DNA from: Cryptomeria japonica
Lineage: Eukaryota; Streptophyta; Pinopsida; Cupressales; Cupressaceae
Direction of reading: 5' to 3'
Length of the DNA: 64,000 nt
NCBI RefSeq assembly: GCF_030272615.1
Contig: NC_081408.1
Location: 607,275,673-607,339,672, forward strand
The notes below the pieces were generated by a model that was not told where the DNA came from, did no database searches, and saw nothing but the letters and a program-made list of their open reading frames with translations. Made by a program: the position numbers and the translations under genes. Numbering within the stretch: the first letter of the stretch is position 1; every line of letters starts with the position of its first letter. Of the stretch, positions 12,390 to 22,779 are shown piece after piece.

Positions 12390-15300
12390 CTAAATAGTAC
12401 CAGTAAGATGATGCATTTTCTCTTCTGGTGTCTTTTGTCCTTGAATTAGTGCCTTAGAGATCTCTTTCCTTAGAGAGATGAGGCTATCTAACTTTGAACT
12501 AAGTCTACATTTTAGCTCTTTGGCTTTTCCCTTTAATCTTTCCTTCTCTTTCTCTAACTTGTCCAATTTTTCCTCAAATCTAGCAATTTCTTGTTCAATA
12601 ACTGATATAGTTTCAGATGAACCAATGATATTATCAGCTATATCATCTATCTGCTTTTGAACTTTGTTGATTTCCTTATCAATATCCACTGTCAAAAGAT
12701 TTGTCTTACAAATGTATTTGTACAGTTCCTTGAACTCTGTAATTGTTTTATTTAGTGCTGGTAAAAGAGTATCAATATGTTCCATGCACTTCTTTATTGT
12801 TTCCTCAAATAATTTCTCTTTTTCCTTCTCCATTTTCTCCTTAAATGTTTCTTCATTTATTTGATCTACAGTCAGTATATTGCTAGTAATATATTTAGAC
12901 AATGTGTCTAACTGGCCTAAAGAATCCTTTACCTGATCTAAATTGCTTTTTGGTGCAATTAACTTAAGAATAGGAATTGTATCATCTATTTCCTTATAGG
13001 ACAATGTATTACAATCTATAATTTTCTTTATTGAATCCAAGAGTACTTTAGTCACATTAGTGGGTCTAAAATCTTGTCATTGAAGTACTAGATGTCTACC
13101 TAATTACCTTTACAATCTCTGTGCTACTGGTGGGAGTAACCAATTTTCCTTAATTGACCTATGGTGGGTCAATCCGTGTCTGCATTTCTACTAGCAAAGG
13201 TTTTGACTTTTTAGTGTTTGTCAGTGGCACTATCTTAGTGTGTACCTGTGAATCAACTTGTTTCTTTTCTTGTGTCTCTGCTTGTTTAAAGTGTTATCTA
13301 TCGGTATCTCTATCTATTTTTCTACATTGTCCACTACCAGTATCTTAGTTGTTATCTCTATTAGTTTCTCAATGCTTGCATTAGTGTTATCAGCAGCCAT
13401 GCCACTAACCAAGGGATCAACTAAATGTTTAGTTTTCTCTGACCTCTTTGTTTGAGTATCAACCCCAATCCCAATGTTTTCAGCCGGTTGCTCAGTAGAA
13501 ACATCATTTTTCTTTTCCTCAGTGCTTTCCTTATCAACTACAATATTAACTTCCTGAGTGTCTATGTTCATAGTGTACATAATTTCAGACTCAGGGTTTG
13601 TATCTTCATGTGGTGATTCCACATTCTCAGTAGTTGGTGTACTGTCAGTCTGTACCGATGGAGTAACTGAAGGTTGTGGTAGGTTATTAGTCACTTTTAT
13701 ATTGGGTAGTCCACCTACCTTGCCTTTTCCCTTGTCCTTGTCTTTCTGATAAACTTTGAAAGTTTTAGGTCTGTTCGGTTCTTCTTGTTTTTCCTTCTCA
13801 ACAAAGAAAATGTCCCATTTGTCCGTTGTCTCTTCTGAAATTTCATTTACCCTGCCAGCCATTAGGCTCACATGCCGGTGTCCTCTTGAAAAAGATAATA
13901 TTTTAGCTTCACTAATAAGTTCATCAATCTCTTCAACAGAGTTAACCAGATGAACAACCAAAAGTTTTTCAATCTTTAGTTTCTTATCAAGTTCCATAAC
14001 TGCTAACCTCTTAGCATCTAACCACCTATGCAATTCACTAGGCAAATAATCTACAACTTCTATTAACACTTTCTTATATATGTCAAGATGTAGAATTATG
14101 TTGTTCTCAACACTTTCCTTTTCTTCATTTGTGAATGTATCATAGAATTTGCTTACATTGGATAAATTACCATCATCTGTTATTTCATTAACTAAGTTGT
14201 CCAAAAGTGGTATAACCTATTTTTTCTTTCTCCTTTTAGGTGTCAGCTTCTTAGCCGATGGCCTCACTGCCTATTTCTTCTATCTTGTTGTCCTTGTTTT
14301 CTTGGGAGGAGGAGAGGGTATTGGTGAGGGTTTTCTCTTCCTATCAACTCTTCTAAATTCTATAGGAATTTCACTATCAGAGGATGTACCAACTAGTAAG
14401 AGATGTGCCTCTAGTTGTAATCCTTCTAAGTCACTTTCTTTAATACCAGTGATGTTCATAATGTTTTCTTTTATTTCCTTCACTTGCTTGGATGCACTCC
14501 TAATATATTTTTCTCTTCTCTTTCTTTGTTTTAATGTTTGTACACTACTTTCTATAGTTTATGCACTTCCCAAAACCTTTTCTTCTAGTTCTCTAGGGGA
14601 TTCTAATAGGGCTTTGTAATAAGTTTCAATGATGTTTACATCTGCCTCATATCCCATTTCTGTTACCCATACAGTTCTAGGAAGAACTGTGTCCATCCAT
14701 ATTTCATCCTTCTTGATTACAAAACATATTTCCTTTTCATATTTATCTACAATGCTTTGTGGTAATCTTTCTACTTTGAATGTTTTGAAATACTCTGTTA
14801 TGTTGTTATCCTTATCTGTGCCCATACCGATGAAGATATCTAGCAGTTTTTTGCCTACCGATATATCATAACCAAAGTCTTTCTTACTAATACTGGGAAC
14901 CTCTTTTGTGAGATACAACATTAGAAATACCAAGAGATTGCCAAAATGAAAAGTACCTTTCTTATCTCCTTTTATCTTCTTTATATTATCAATCAACTGA
15001 TCCTTTAACCATTCACATACATCTACCTTTGCATCACTATTAACCATATCATATGCACTTTTAATACAAAGACTAGAAATAGAGTTAAGTCGGTTTATAT
15101 GGGTGGCCTTATAACCTAAAATCATACTTATAAATCTGACATTCTCATCTTTTACATCATTCACTCTCAGGGATCTACTATCATAGGTTGCTCCTATTAA
15201 TGTCATCACTATGTTATTAGGAACCTTCTTAGTTTTATCTAGCCTACTACCGGTGGAGGGTAAGCCAGTCACTGCCCTAACTACTTCTCTGGTGATTTTA

Positions 15301-15688
15301 CAAACAAAGTCTAGCCAGAAGAATTCACCATGAACTCTGCTAAGCACAATCCTTACTACCTCCTTAGGAAATTCTAGGATGTCAAGGATTTCCACAAAAC
15401 CTAAAGTTTCAATTACCTTATGTTCGGGTTTCACAATTCCATTTTCATCACAAATAACATTTTTATACACTTTCAATATTTATTATGACCCTAATTCCTC
15501 AGTATGGGAATGAATATATATTCTAGGATCTTTAGCATATGCAACACTTTTGGGATTTTAGAAAAAGCACCTAGGGAATCATCCTATTTCACTATCTCAG
15601 GGATAATCTTAAAAACGGGTCTAGGGCGTTTAACTACTTCCACAATAGTAGGGTTTGCAATAAATTCCAAAGCAGAGGAGGAAGCCAT
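12390..15688 (-). pseudogene. Long unrecognised frame of element C (ORF2)
   Basis: Starts at the ATG at 15688 (MASSSALEF) and can be followed with a few stops and frameshifts for about 1,100 codons. Longest open pieces are 15476-14559 (305 residues), 14204-13314 (296) and 13055-12390 (221). The first piece has a compact globular look, with LSRVHGEFFWLDFVCKITRE then VVRAVTGLPSTG. A basic Pro-rich linker follows (PPPKKTRTTR), then an acidic Lys/Glu/Pro-rich middle, and last a strongly helical coiled coil (FEEKLDKLEKEKERLKGKAK). No enzyme motif is seen. The pattern of a globular domain with xGxP turn, basic linker and coiled coil resembles the frame at 60608. Many extra long frames of this kind ride on plant retrotransposons; function unknown. 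Confidence 0.55.
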
Positions 15689-15988
15689 TGATAAATACCT
15701 TAATCTTCCTGATAGGTTTGGATGCTTGAAACAATTTGCTTCACTTCTCACTTTGGATGCCTTTTCTCAGGTTTTCGTGCTCTCTGAAAGTTTGAATGCT
15801 TGGTGAATGAAAAAGAGGGAAAATCACTGATTTATAATATCTTTTCCTCCAACAACCACAATAAATGCTCATTGGTTAAGTGAAACTTAATACATCTTCT
15901 AGTAGAGAAGAAGTCCATCTTCTCACCATCAACCGAGGGTAAACTTGCATGATTTTAAATTTGCTGCAATACCCCCAAGGGTTACTTC

Positions 15989-17101
15989 TTAGTTGGATGA
16001 AGAGTCTCTTGCCGATGGAGTAATACTCTGTTCTACCGGTGAAGGAATAGTCTCATCAACATTCTGATCTATCTTTCTAATCCATTGTCTTGAAAATTCT
16101 TTCTTTACCTCGTCAACCTTCTCTTTTCCTTTCAAACTGAGTCCTTTATTATTTGCCAGTGAAGTCTTTCTTCTACAAAATTTTGTAATATTTCCAATCT
16201 TGTTACAAGCATAACAAGTCACATTGTTTTTCTGAATAGTCTTTCCATATCCTATGTCGGTTTGTGTTCTGCATTGATTAGATAAGTGCCCAAATCTTCC
16301 ACAAACATAACATCTTACATTCATTCTATAGTTTTCTGAATTGTGACCAATTTTGTTGCATTTGGAACATTGACCGCCGGGTGCATTAATTTTTTGATTG
16401 TTTCTAGATCTACACTAATTTTCTCTATGACCATACTTGTTACAGTTAAAGTGTTTCCCATTAAATTTGTAGGCATTAAGTTGTCTTATCGGTTTACTAT
16501 GATCATGATTGTTTGCAGTACCAGAGTTTTCACCAACTTCAAATCCAAGTCCATTAGTGTCTCCATTGGGTTTCTTACTTTTCAACATACCATCAATTTC
16601 TTCTGAACTTTTCTTGAATTTCTCTTTATGTTAATTTGCAATAGCCAACTCATTTTCTGAAAATTCCTTTTGTCTCGTAAGTTCAGTTTTATCATGTTCC
16701 ATGTGAATCACATCTGTCTTCAACATATCATTTTCATGACTGAGTCTTATATTTTCATTTCCCGCATCATTTAGTCTCCTAGTCAAGTCATATTCATTCT
16801 TCTTTCTATCTTCAATGTCTTTACAAAATCTCATAGTCATGTCTTCCATTTCATTCCTCAAGGTCATGTTTTCTTGCCTCATCTTGCTTACAAGATCATT
16901 AAGAGTTTCCTTTTCATCATCAGTACTCTGCATCTTCTCATGAAGTTCCTTTCTCTTATTTCTAGCAATAGTGAGATTCTCTTGAAGTCCTTGAATGAAT
17001 TCTTGTGCAGTCCTTAGATCATCTTCAAGTTTGATATTATTCAACTTCTCTACATCATAGTCCACAAGAGTTCCTTCTAATTGCTTTCTTAAATTATCCA
17101 T
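15989..17101 (-). pseudogene. Gag-like coiled-coil and zinc-knuckle protein of element C (ORF1)
   Basis: The ATG at 17101 (MDNLRKQLEG) lies 58 bases inside the PBS. About 160 residues of coiled coil (QENLTIARNKRKELHEKM, EMEDMTMRFCKDIEDRKK) lead to four zinc-knuckle units: FNCNKYGHRENxC (first Cys lost, one Q turned to stop), CSKCNKIGHNSENY (last Cys lost), CYVCGRFGHLSNQC (intact CX2CX4HX4C), and CYACNKIGNITKFC (His lost). Such knuckles bind RNA in retroelement Gag proteins. A TAA at 16631 and the TAG in the first knuckle break the frame. A tail of about 60 residues ends at 15989. With no pol genes, this element could supply its own RNA-binding coat but not enzymes. Confidence 0.68.
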
Positions 17102-17158
17102 TTGTACCGGTGTCAAAATCTTCCTCAAGCTGTTAGACTTTTGAAAATAGAGGACCAA

Positions 17159-17170
17159 GCTCTGATACCA
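17159..17170 (-). other. Primer binding site of element C (initiator Met tRNA)
   Basis: The minus strand reads TGGTATCAGAGC two bases inside the LTR, the classic complement to the 3' end of plant initiator Met tRNA used by copia elements. Confidence 0.88.
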
Positions 17171-17172
17171 AT

Positions 17173-17960
17173 TTTTAGGATTGGTGATAGTCCCAAAGAT
17201 ACTGAGGGGGGGGGGGGGGGTGAATCGGTATCCAATCGGTTAATAGAATATTTAACCTTATTTAGTATTTTGCATTCCAAAGCAATGTACCGGTAAACAA
17301 GAATTAATGCAGTAAATAAGAACACTAAAGACAACATAGAAATCACACAATAACACAAGATGTTTAACGAGGAAACCCTATGTGGGAAAAACCTCAGTGG
17401 GATTTGTGACCTACAATATTCACTCACTAGCCAATGAATGGATATTACTTACAAGAGGGGCCTGCACATGTAGGAAGGCCAACTTCCTAGAGCTCATTGC
17501 TCAATTACAAAAGGAAGTATCACTGACTTACAAAATGGATTACGAAAATCCACTATAATGTACTGCTATAATTCAGGATCTACTTTGCCTAGTTCAGCAC
17601 CGGTTTAAGCTCATACAATAACCATAAACCCTTATACAAAATCTGCCTTAATATTCACTCATCACTTCACATCCATGCTACCTTCTATCCATCTATATCA
17701 AAATGAATTACAAGACATCATACACATATGATTCTTATTACAATATGCCTTGTCAGCTTTACAAAAGATATTTACAATTAAATACAATAAACAAAACTTT
17801 ATTCTTGTTGACTAGGATGTCGGTATATGTTGTTGTCACTGTTGGTGAAGTGTGTGCGAGTGCCAGTGCCTGAAGATATCCACAAGGTTGCCAGTAACTT
17901 GCCATCAATGAAAACACCTTCAATCACCTTCAATTCTCATTGGATTGTGCAATGCCAATA
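17173..17960 (-). repeat. 5' LTR of element C
   Basis: 788 bp. Both terminal dinucleotides have decayed (TTTTAGG for TGTTAGG at the left, TGCCAATA for TGCCAACA at the right). It carries the same poly-G run followed by TGAATC as the left copy, and is followed by TSD GATAA and the resumed gag frame of A. Confidence 0.88.
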
Positions 17961-17965
17961 GATAA

Positions 17966-18836
17966 TGCCCTTAGAATGGAAGATGTGCTTATAAAAAAGG
18001 GAGATATATCACTTTGGAAAGAAACATCGCAAAGTTCTAGCTCTAAAGAAAAGAACAAATATTGGAAGTACGACAAAGATAACAACATAAATGTTGTTAA
18101 TGATGGAGTGGTAGATAATGTTAAGGTAAAAATAAAATCCACCATATTTAACTTGACTAGTGGCACACAAGCACTCAAGGCAACTGAAACTTCAGCAAAA
18201 AATCCTCTAAAGAAAGAAAGAGAATGGTTTAAAGAGAAACCTTGGCTTTCAAAGCCTAAGCGCGTGTTTACTCCTCTAGATGAATCATATGAATAATCTT
18301 TTAAAACTTTATTGGCAAATGATCTGATAACATTTCCAGACAATTCTAGACCATATGATCCATAAATTAAACCCAAATGGTGGAGAGAAAATGAATACTG
18401 TGACTACCATTGGAACAAGGGACATAACACAAACAACTGCATGAAATTCCGACATCAAATTCAAGATCTCATTGACGCTGGCAAGATCATTGTTGGAAAT
18501 CACGCAACTAATGTTGATCATAAGGCCTTTAAAGATCCCTTATCGACTTATGAACAAGGAGATTCCTCAAAATCCAAGGGAGGTGCTAGAGTCAATTATA
18601 CCTACACTAACAACGACAACGTGATCAACATGATTGAATCTTCACAACCTGAATATTGCAATGTGATCATAATCAAAGATAAACAAAATCAAGCACAGAC
18701 TACTAATTTTGTGACCCGCACTCAAAAGAAGGTTACTCTCCAAGGAGCTAGTTCCTCAACTTTCGATCAAACAACATCAAACCTACCAAGTCCTCCAAAT
18801 AGACAAACATCCACAATCATGGCCAAATCAAAATAG
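17966..18836 (+). pseudogene. gag: Gag, C-terminal part with zinc knuckle (element A)
   Basis: Continues the gag frame interrupted at 2098. Visible parts are NALRMEDVLIKKGD, a basic stretch, and after a stop near 18298 a zinc-knuckle-like CDYHWNKGHNTNNC followed by MKFRHQIQDLIDAGKI. That CX2HX4-5HX4C block followed by an LKxxIExLIxxGxL-like helix is typical of Tat-type Gag proteins, where it binds genomic RNA. At least two in-frame stops are present (18296 and 18362 regions), so it is dead. The frame reaches a TAG at 18834. Confidence 0.78.
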
Positions 18837-19488
18837 TTGGCTGCATCATCATCTCTTGGTTATAGTATTGTTGAACAATTGAAAAGAACTAACACTCAAA
18901 TCTCCATTTTGGAACTTCTTAAGATCTCTTCTACTTATAGAGAGATCTTGGACAAGTCTTTGCTCACCACTAGTGTCCCTAAAAATTTAGACGTAGATCT
19001 ATTTCAATCTATGGTGGGTCACCTGACTTTACCTCACTTTCTTTGAAGAAGATGATAACTCACTAAGTCACCCACATAACCAGCCATTACACATCAAAGC
19101 TATGATCCATAAACACTGAGTTAAATGTGTTTTGATAGATGGAGGTACTTTGTTGAATATCTATACTTACAATCTACTGACACAACTGGGATTTTCTAAA
19201 AATTTTATTGATCCAACAAAGAAAATAATAATCAAAGCTTATGATGAAGAAGAAATAACCTCTAAAGGTCTCATACTATTACCAATCAGGGTAGGACCTA
19301 TAGAAAGAGATGTCATTTTTTAGGTCCTTGACCTTCCTCTTTCATACAACATCTTACTAGGCAGGCTATGGATTCATGAAATGAAAGAAGTACCATTTAT
19401 GTATCATCAATGCTTGAAATTTCCTTATAATGGAGTTGAAGTTAGTATTCCTACTGATACAAGCTATACCTACAATGCATTAATGTAG
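18837..19488 (+). pseudogene. pro: Aspartic protease (element A)
   Basis: The lead segment YSIVEQLKRTNTQISILELL is the usual start of the Tat protease region. The catalytic motif follows as VLIDGGTLLNI, with the active Asp at 19138-19140 and Gly in place of the usual Ser/Thr (DGG, also known in this lineage). YNILLGRLWIHEMKEVP after a stop is the conserved ILLGRPW-like flap/end block. The protease would cut the Gag-Pol polyprotein. A frame change near 19045-19130 and a stop at 19321 break it. Confidence 0.75.
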
Positions 19489-19659
19489 AGTGTTGATGAT
19501 TTTGTTCCTCATAATAGAGCAACCTCTATAGCTGAAAGTTCAAAATCTTTGCTAAAAGATTTAGAGAAGAAATTGAAAATCACAAACACCGGCATGGATG
19601 GCTACAAGATAGAACCTAAACTCTCACTAATGTCTCTTCCTCCATCACCAAGATAGTCG

Positions 19660-20061
19660 GGAAAACCATTAGAGGTTATGAAGCCACAAATTCCAACTCC
19701 AAAAGTCATTTATGATGGTCTCTTTATACAGTCCTCTACTTCCCTTGCAGATGAAATAGAAGAGGATGCTGCTCTCAAATGGCTTTTCAAAGAAGATAGT
19801 GCAAACAAAGAAATACGACATTGTGAGGTTTCCTGGACACAATATGGTCCAGGCTATAAGATGCTTCAATGCATGGGATATTCAGGTACTAGTCCTCTAG
19901 GTAAGCGTCAGGAAGGTATTGTTGAACCTATTCAGTTACAAACTAAGTCTGCAAATGATAAATTTGGATTGGGATATGATCCAAGAAAGTCATCAGAACA
20001 GAAACGTACTCCTCACCATCAACCTAAGTGGAGGAAACAAGTACTACCTCCAACTCCATAG
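19660..20061 (+). pseudogene. G-patch domain segment between protease and RT (element A)
   Basis: The open frame contains SWTQYGPGYKMLQCMGYSG, then SPLGKRQEGIVEPIQL and KFGLGYDP. The pattern GxGxxxLxxMGYxxxxxLGKxxxGIxxPI ending GLGY is the G-patch fold, a glycine-rich module that binds RNA or activates DEAH helicases. Plant Tat-like elements and betaretroviruses both have one next to the protease. Here it follows the protease and comes before the RT linker. The piece itself is open for 128 codons and ends with TAG at 20059. Confidence 0.7.
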
Positions 20062-21402
20062 GAAATTAATACTCAACAAACTCAGGAAGAGTGTGACAAT
20101 GAACAAGAAGAATTGCCAACCTAGAGAGAGGAAGCAGATGGTAATCAAGTTCTGATCATATCATCTATAACACTATAGGAAGTAGAAATCCTAGAGGATA
20201 TAAGAGAAGAAGTATACAGAATCAGAGAATTTTTTGTACCACTGAACATTCCGGTCACATATACTGGAAGACAACAGGTAGAGGTTTCAGAAACTGATTC
20301 AAATGAGTATGAATGGGGTCCAGACCATCTCTCAGATACATCTACTACAAGAACCCCTAAAGAATCCAGTGATATCACAGATAACGCACAAGAGTTGATA
20401 TGCTTAAAAATGCAAAAGGAAATAGAAGAAATTAGAGTAAAAAGACAAGAATACTGTGAACAACAGCTGGAGGAAGAAAGGACATGAGAAAGTTTTTCAC
20501 CTACTAACTCTCCCACTAATGAGATAGGACAAATCAAGTATGAAACTACAAAAGAAGAATTAGGAGCTACAGAAGCAAGACTAGTCATCAGTCCAGAGGA
20601 AGCTGAATGGAATAGACGACACGAATTAATAGAACCATCAAGGTTATGTCCACAAGTGTGTCAAATACAAGTGATCAATGAACCAAATCATGAAGGGACT
20701 TGCATCATCAAAGATGTAGGTATTGATACTATATATACTTTTACTAAACCACTTGAAGATGAGTCGGAAACTTCATCTTATGACTTTGATAACTTAGACA
20801 AAAGATGTATTTATAACAACAACTATTCAACAACACATTATGACTACTCTGTCATGAATATTGAGACATTGTTTGTTGATCCTGTTACTGTCACACCATG
20901 GTATGTAGTCCAGTCTGAAGTAGGGGACAATGCTAGGAGTAGGTCGATTGTATTAGTTCCAATAAATACTAACATGAATTTTGATAATCGTGTTGTAACT
21001 CTTCCTGGTCTCGAGAAACCTATGCAAGGTAGTCTTCTGAAACTCGACTGGTCGGTCTGAAGTCATGATGATAGTACCGTGAACTCCCTTGAACCTATTC
21101 AAAATTTATCTTTGATACATCCTGAACTATTTGATTGTACTCTTTATAACCAACCTTTGAATATACTCACCTTCGCCAATGACTACACACTATCATGTTA
21201 TCTTAATGCAGTGGAACCAATGAACTCTTCCACTAGTGAGCAAAGCGAGAAAATGACTGAAACAAACATCAAGTATCTCAATCATAAAAATCAAAAAAAG
21301 AAAAATAAGAGATCCGATGGTGAAAACCACATTGTGGCGGTGTCAAAATCAAAAATTTCAAAAAAAGGAATTGAGGTTGACCCTGAAAAGGTCCAAGCTA
21401 TA
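20062..21402 (+). pseudogene. Linker and truncated reverse transcriptase (element A)
   Basis: The stretch carries acidic and helical linker pieces (QKEIEEIRVKRQEYCEQQLEEER) and then frames of 134 and 109 residues. From 21366 the sequence is SKKGIEVDPEKVQAI, the thumb/connection border of gypsy RT (normally after LGHxV). The palm with the YxDD motif is missing: it should lie directly before this point, but the bases before are linker-like (KNQKKKNKRSDGENH). An internal deletion of RT is the simplest reading. The frame is cut at 21402 by transposon G and goes on at 42728. Confidence 0.68.
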
Positions 21403-21424
21403 GGGTAAGTGCACAAAGATGGTG
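21403..21424 (+). repeat. Left terminal inverted repeat of element G
   Basis: Twenty of 22 bases match the inverted right end; differences are at positions 4 and 6. The core GTGCACAAAGATGGTG is perfect. GTGGACAC follows at 21444-21451. Confidence 0.85.
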
Positions 21425-22270
21425 GTAAAAAATGGGGGTATAAGTGGACACTTTTTTTTCTGAAATCAAGTGAACCTAAACTTGGAGGCAAAATTTGAAA
21501 GTCATCCACTCAAAATATGAAGATAATCAAACAACAAACATTGTAGTACTCTAAATCTAGTTTCCAAACTACTAAACTTTTTCAAAATTGGATAAGATTA
21601 AGGGGGTCAAATCCTTCATGCATGAAAAATTGACTCTGATTTTTTTTGAAAAACATAACATAGTGTTTGACGTGCACATCAAAAAATTCATAGTTAAATT
21701 TATTATTTTGACAAATCCTTTGGAAGAAAGATAGTTAATAGTGAGCACTAGAAGATGTGCATTTTTTTGTAATTTTTTGTTGAGTATTGTTTTTTTATGA
21801 TTTTTCCAATCGAGCACATCCTAAAAATTAGGTACCTATTCATATGCGAAGCATAAGTTGCACTAAACAAATTGAAAATACAATTTTTTTTAATTAAATT
21901 GTAAAGAATCAAGTGCACTACAATAATATTAAAAAAATTTAAATTTGGATAAGTATATCAAAAGTTATTCAAAAAATGGTGCACTTATCTTTGTGAGAAC
22001 TATGGAGACACTGGTAAAAGAAATTCAATAATAATATGTTATTGTTGTTCAAATTGAAAAAAAAATATATGGTTAGAAAGCTTAGAAGATGGATGAAAAT
22101 ATGGTGGAAATTTTAGAAATACCCACTTGATGAAGTGTAAACTTGATGATGACAAAGTCAATAAACCAAGTTGATAAAATAAAACATGTCAAAAATGAGA
22201 GAAATGGAGGGAAATCAAACTTCCAAACCGTAGCTTTGTCATTCAAGGCTATTTCCAATCCTAAATAGTC
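21425..22270. other. Left subterminal region of element G
   Basis: AT-rich, with no coding frame. At 21979-21998 it holds GGTGCACTTATCTTTGTGAG, an inverted echo of the TIR core, and further GTGCAC-type words. Such subterminal words often bind transposase. Confidence 0.5.
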
Positions 22271-22275
22271 AAAAG

Positions 22276-22346
22276 CACATATGGGCTACTTATAGTGTAA
22301 GCAACACATACGCGCTACCTTTACTATAAACAGTGCATACGTGCTA
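22276..22346 (+). repeat. Left cluster of CACRTACG-type motifs (element G)
   Basis: Three copies about 28 bases apart: CACATATGGGCTACT (22276), CACATACGCGCTACC (22305) and TGCATACGTGCTAT (22334). Related words recur at 25848-26051 and near the right end. Confidence 0.7.
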
Positions 22347-22530
22347 TTGTATAATATGATATTCTATATATAATATGTGTATATACATATAATATATTTT
22401 ATATATAATATGTGTATATACATATAATATATGTAATATATAATGTTTATAATATGATATTGTATATATAATATGTTTATATACATATAATATATGTATA
22501 TATATGATATATTAAACATATATATACACA
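22347..22530. repeat. AT-rich tandem repeat
   Basis: Repeats of TATAATATGTGTATATACA and TATAATATAT units over about 180 bases. Simple sequence; no gene. Confidence 0.85.
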
Positions 22531-22559
22531 TGTAAGTGTATTGTCCTCCCCTCTCAAAT

Positions 22560-22779
22560 GCATATAAGCTCTCTCTCGCTCTCTCTCCCCCTTCCTCCAT
22601 ACCCCATTCCTCTTTGTCTTCTTCTCTCCCTCCCTCCCTCCATACCCCACTGCAACTATGTCTGCATTTCTATAGAAGTAAGTGAATTTATTTCTTGTCT
22701 GCAACTTCCTCTTTGATTTTTATCATGTATGCTCTCCTAAGAAAATTGACTGATGGATTTGTGTGTGTATATTGAATAG
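22560..22779 (+). other. Duplicate of the gene 1 first exon and intron start (element G)
   Basis: A short pyrimidine tract, then CAACTATGTCTGCATTTCTATAG followed by a donor AAGTAAGTG (GT at 22679-22680) and an acceptor GAATAG at 22774-22779. The same arrangement (GAACTGTGTCTGCACTTCTAT, donor AAAGTAAGC) stands before gene 1 at 26130-26168. Looks like a second copy of a 5' untranslated exon. Confidence 0.5.

Larger units (their letters stand above)
2099..17960 (-). mobile_element. Element C: non-autonomous copia-type LTR retrotransposon
   Basis: Bounded by two LTRs of about 788 bp (the left one split by element B) and a perfect 5-bp TSD, GATAA, at 2094-2098 and 17961-17965. On the minus strand the order is 5' LTR (17960-17173), PBS to initiator-Met tRNA, a coiled-coil/zinc-knuckle Gag-like frame, a long unrecognised frame, PPT and 3' LTR. 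No protease, integrase, RT or RNase H motifs are present, so it would need enzymes in trans. LTR ends and PPT match element E. Confidence 0.88.

Noticed and set aside
12390-13055. Coiled coil read as a cellular kinesin- or SMC-like protein
   Set aside because: It is the tail of ORF2 inside element C, between LTRs; coiled coils alone do not show homology.
17159-17170. Possible tRNA gene piece
   Set aside because: Only the 12-base complement to the tRNA end next to an LTR; a primer binding site, with no cloverleaf around it.
20145-20588. Minus-strand frame of 147 residues with hydrophobic parts
   Set aside because: Antisense to the decayed linker of element A; no conserved pattern.
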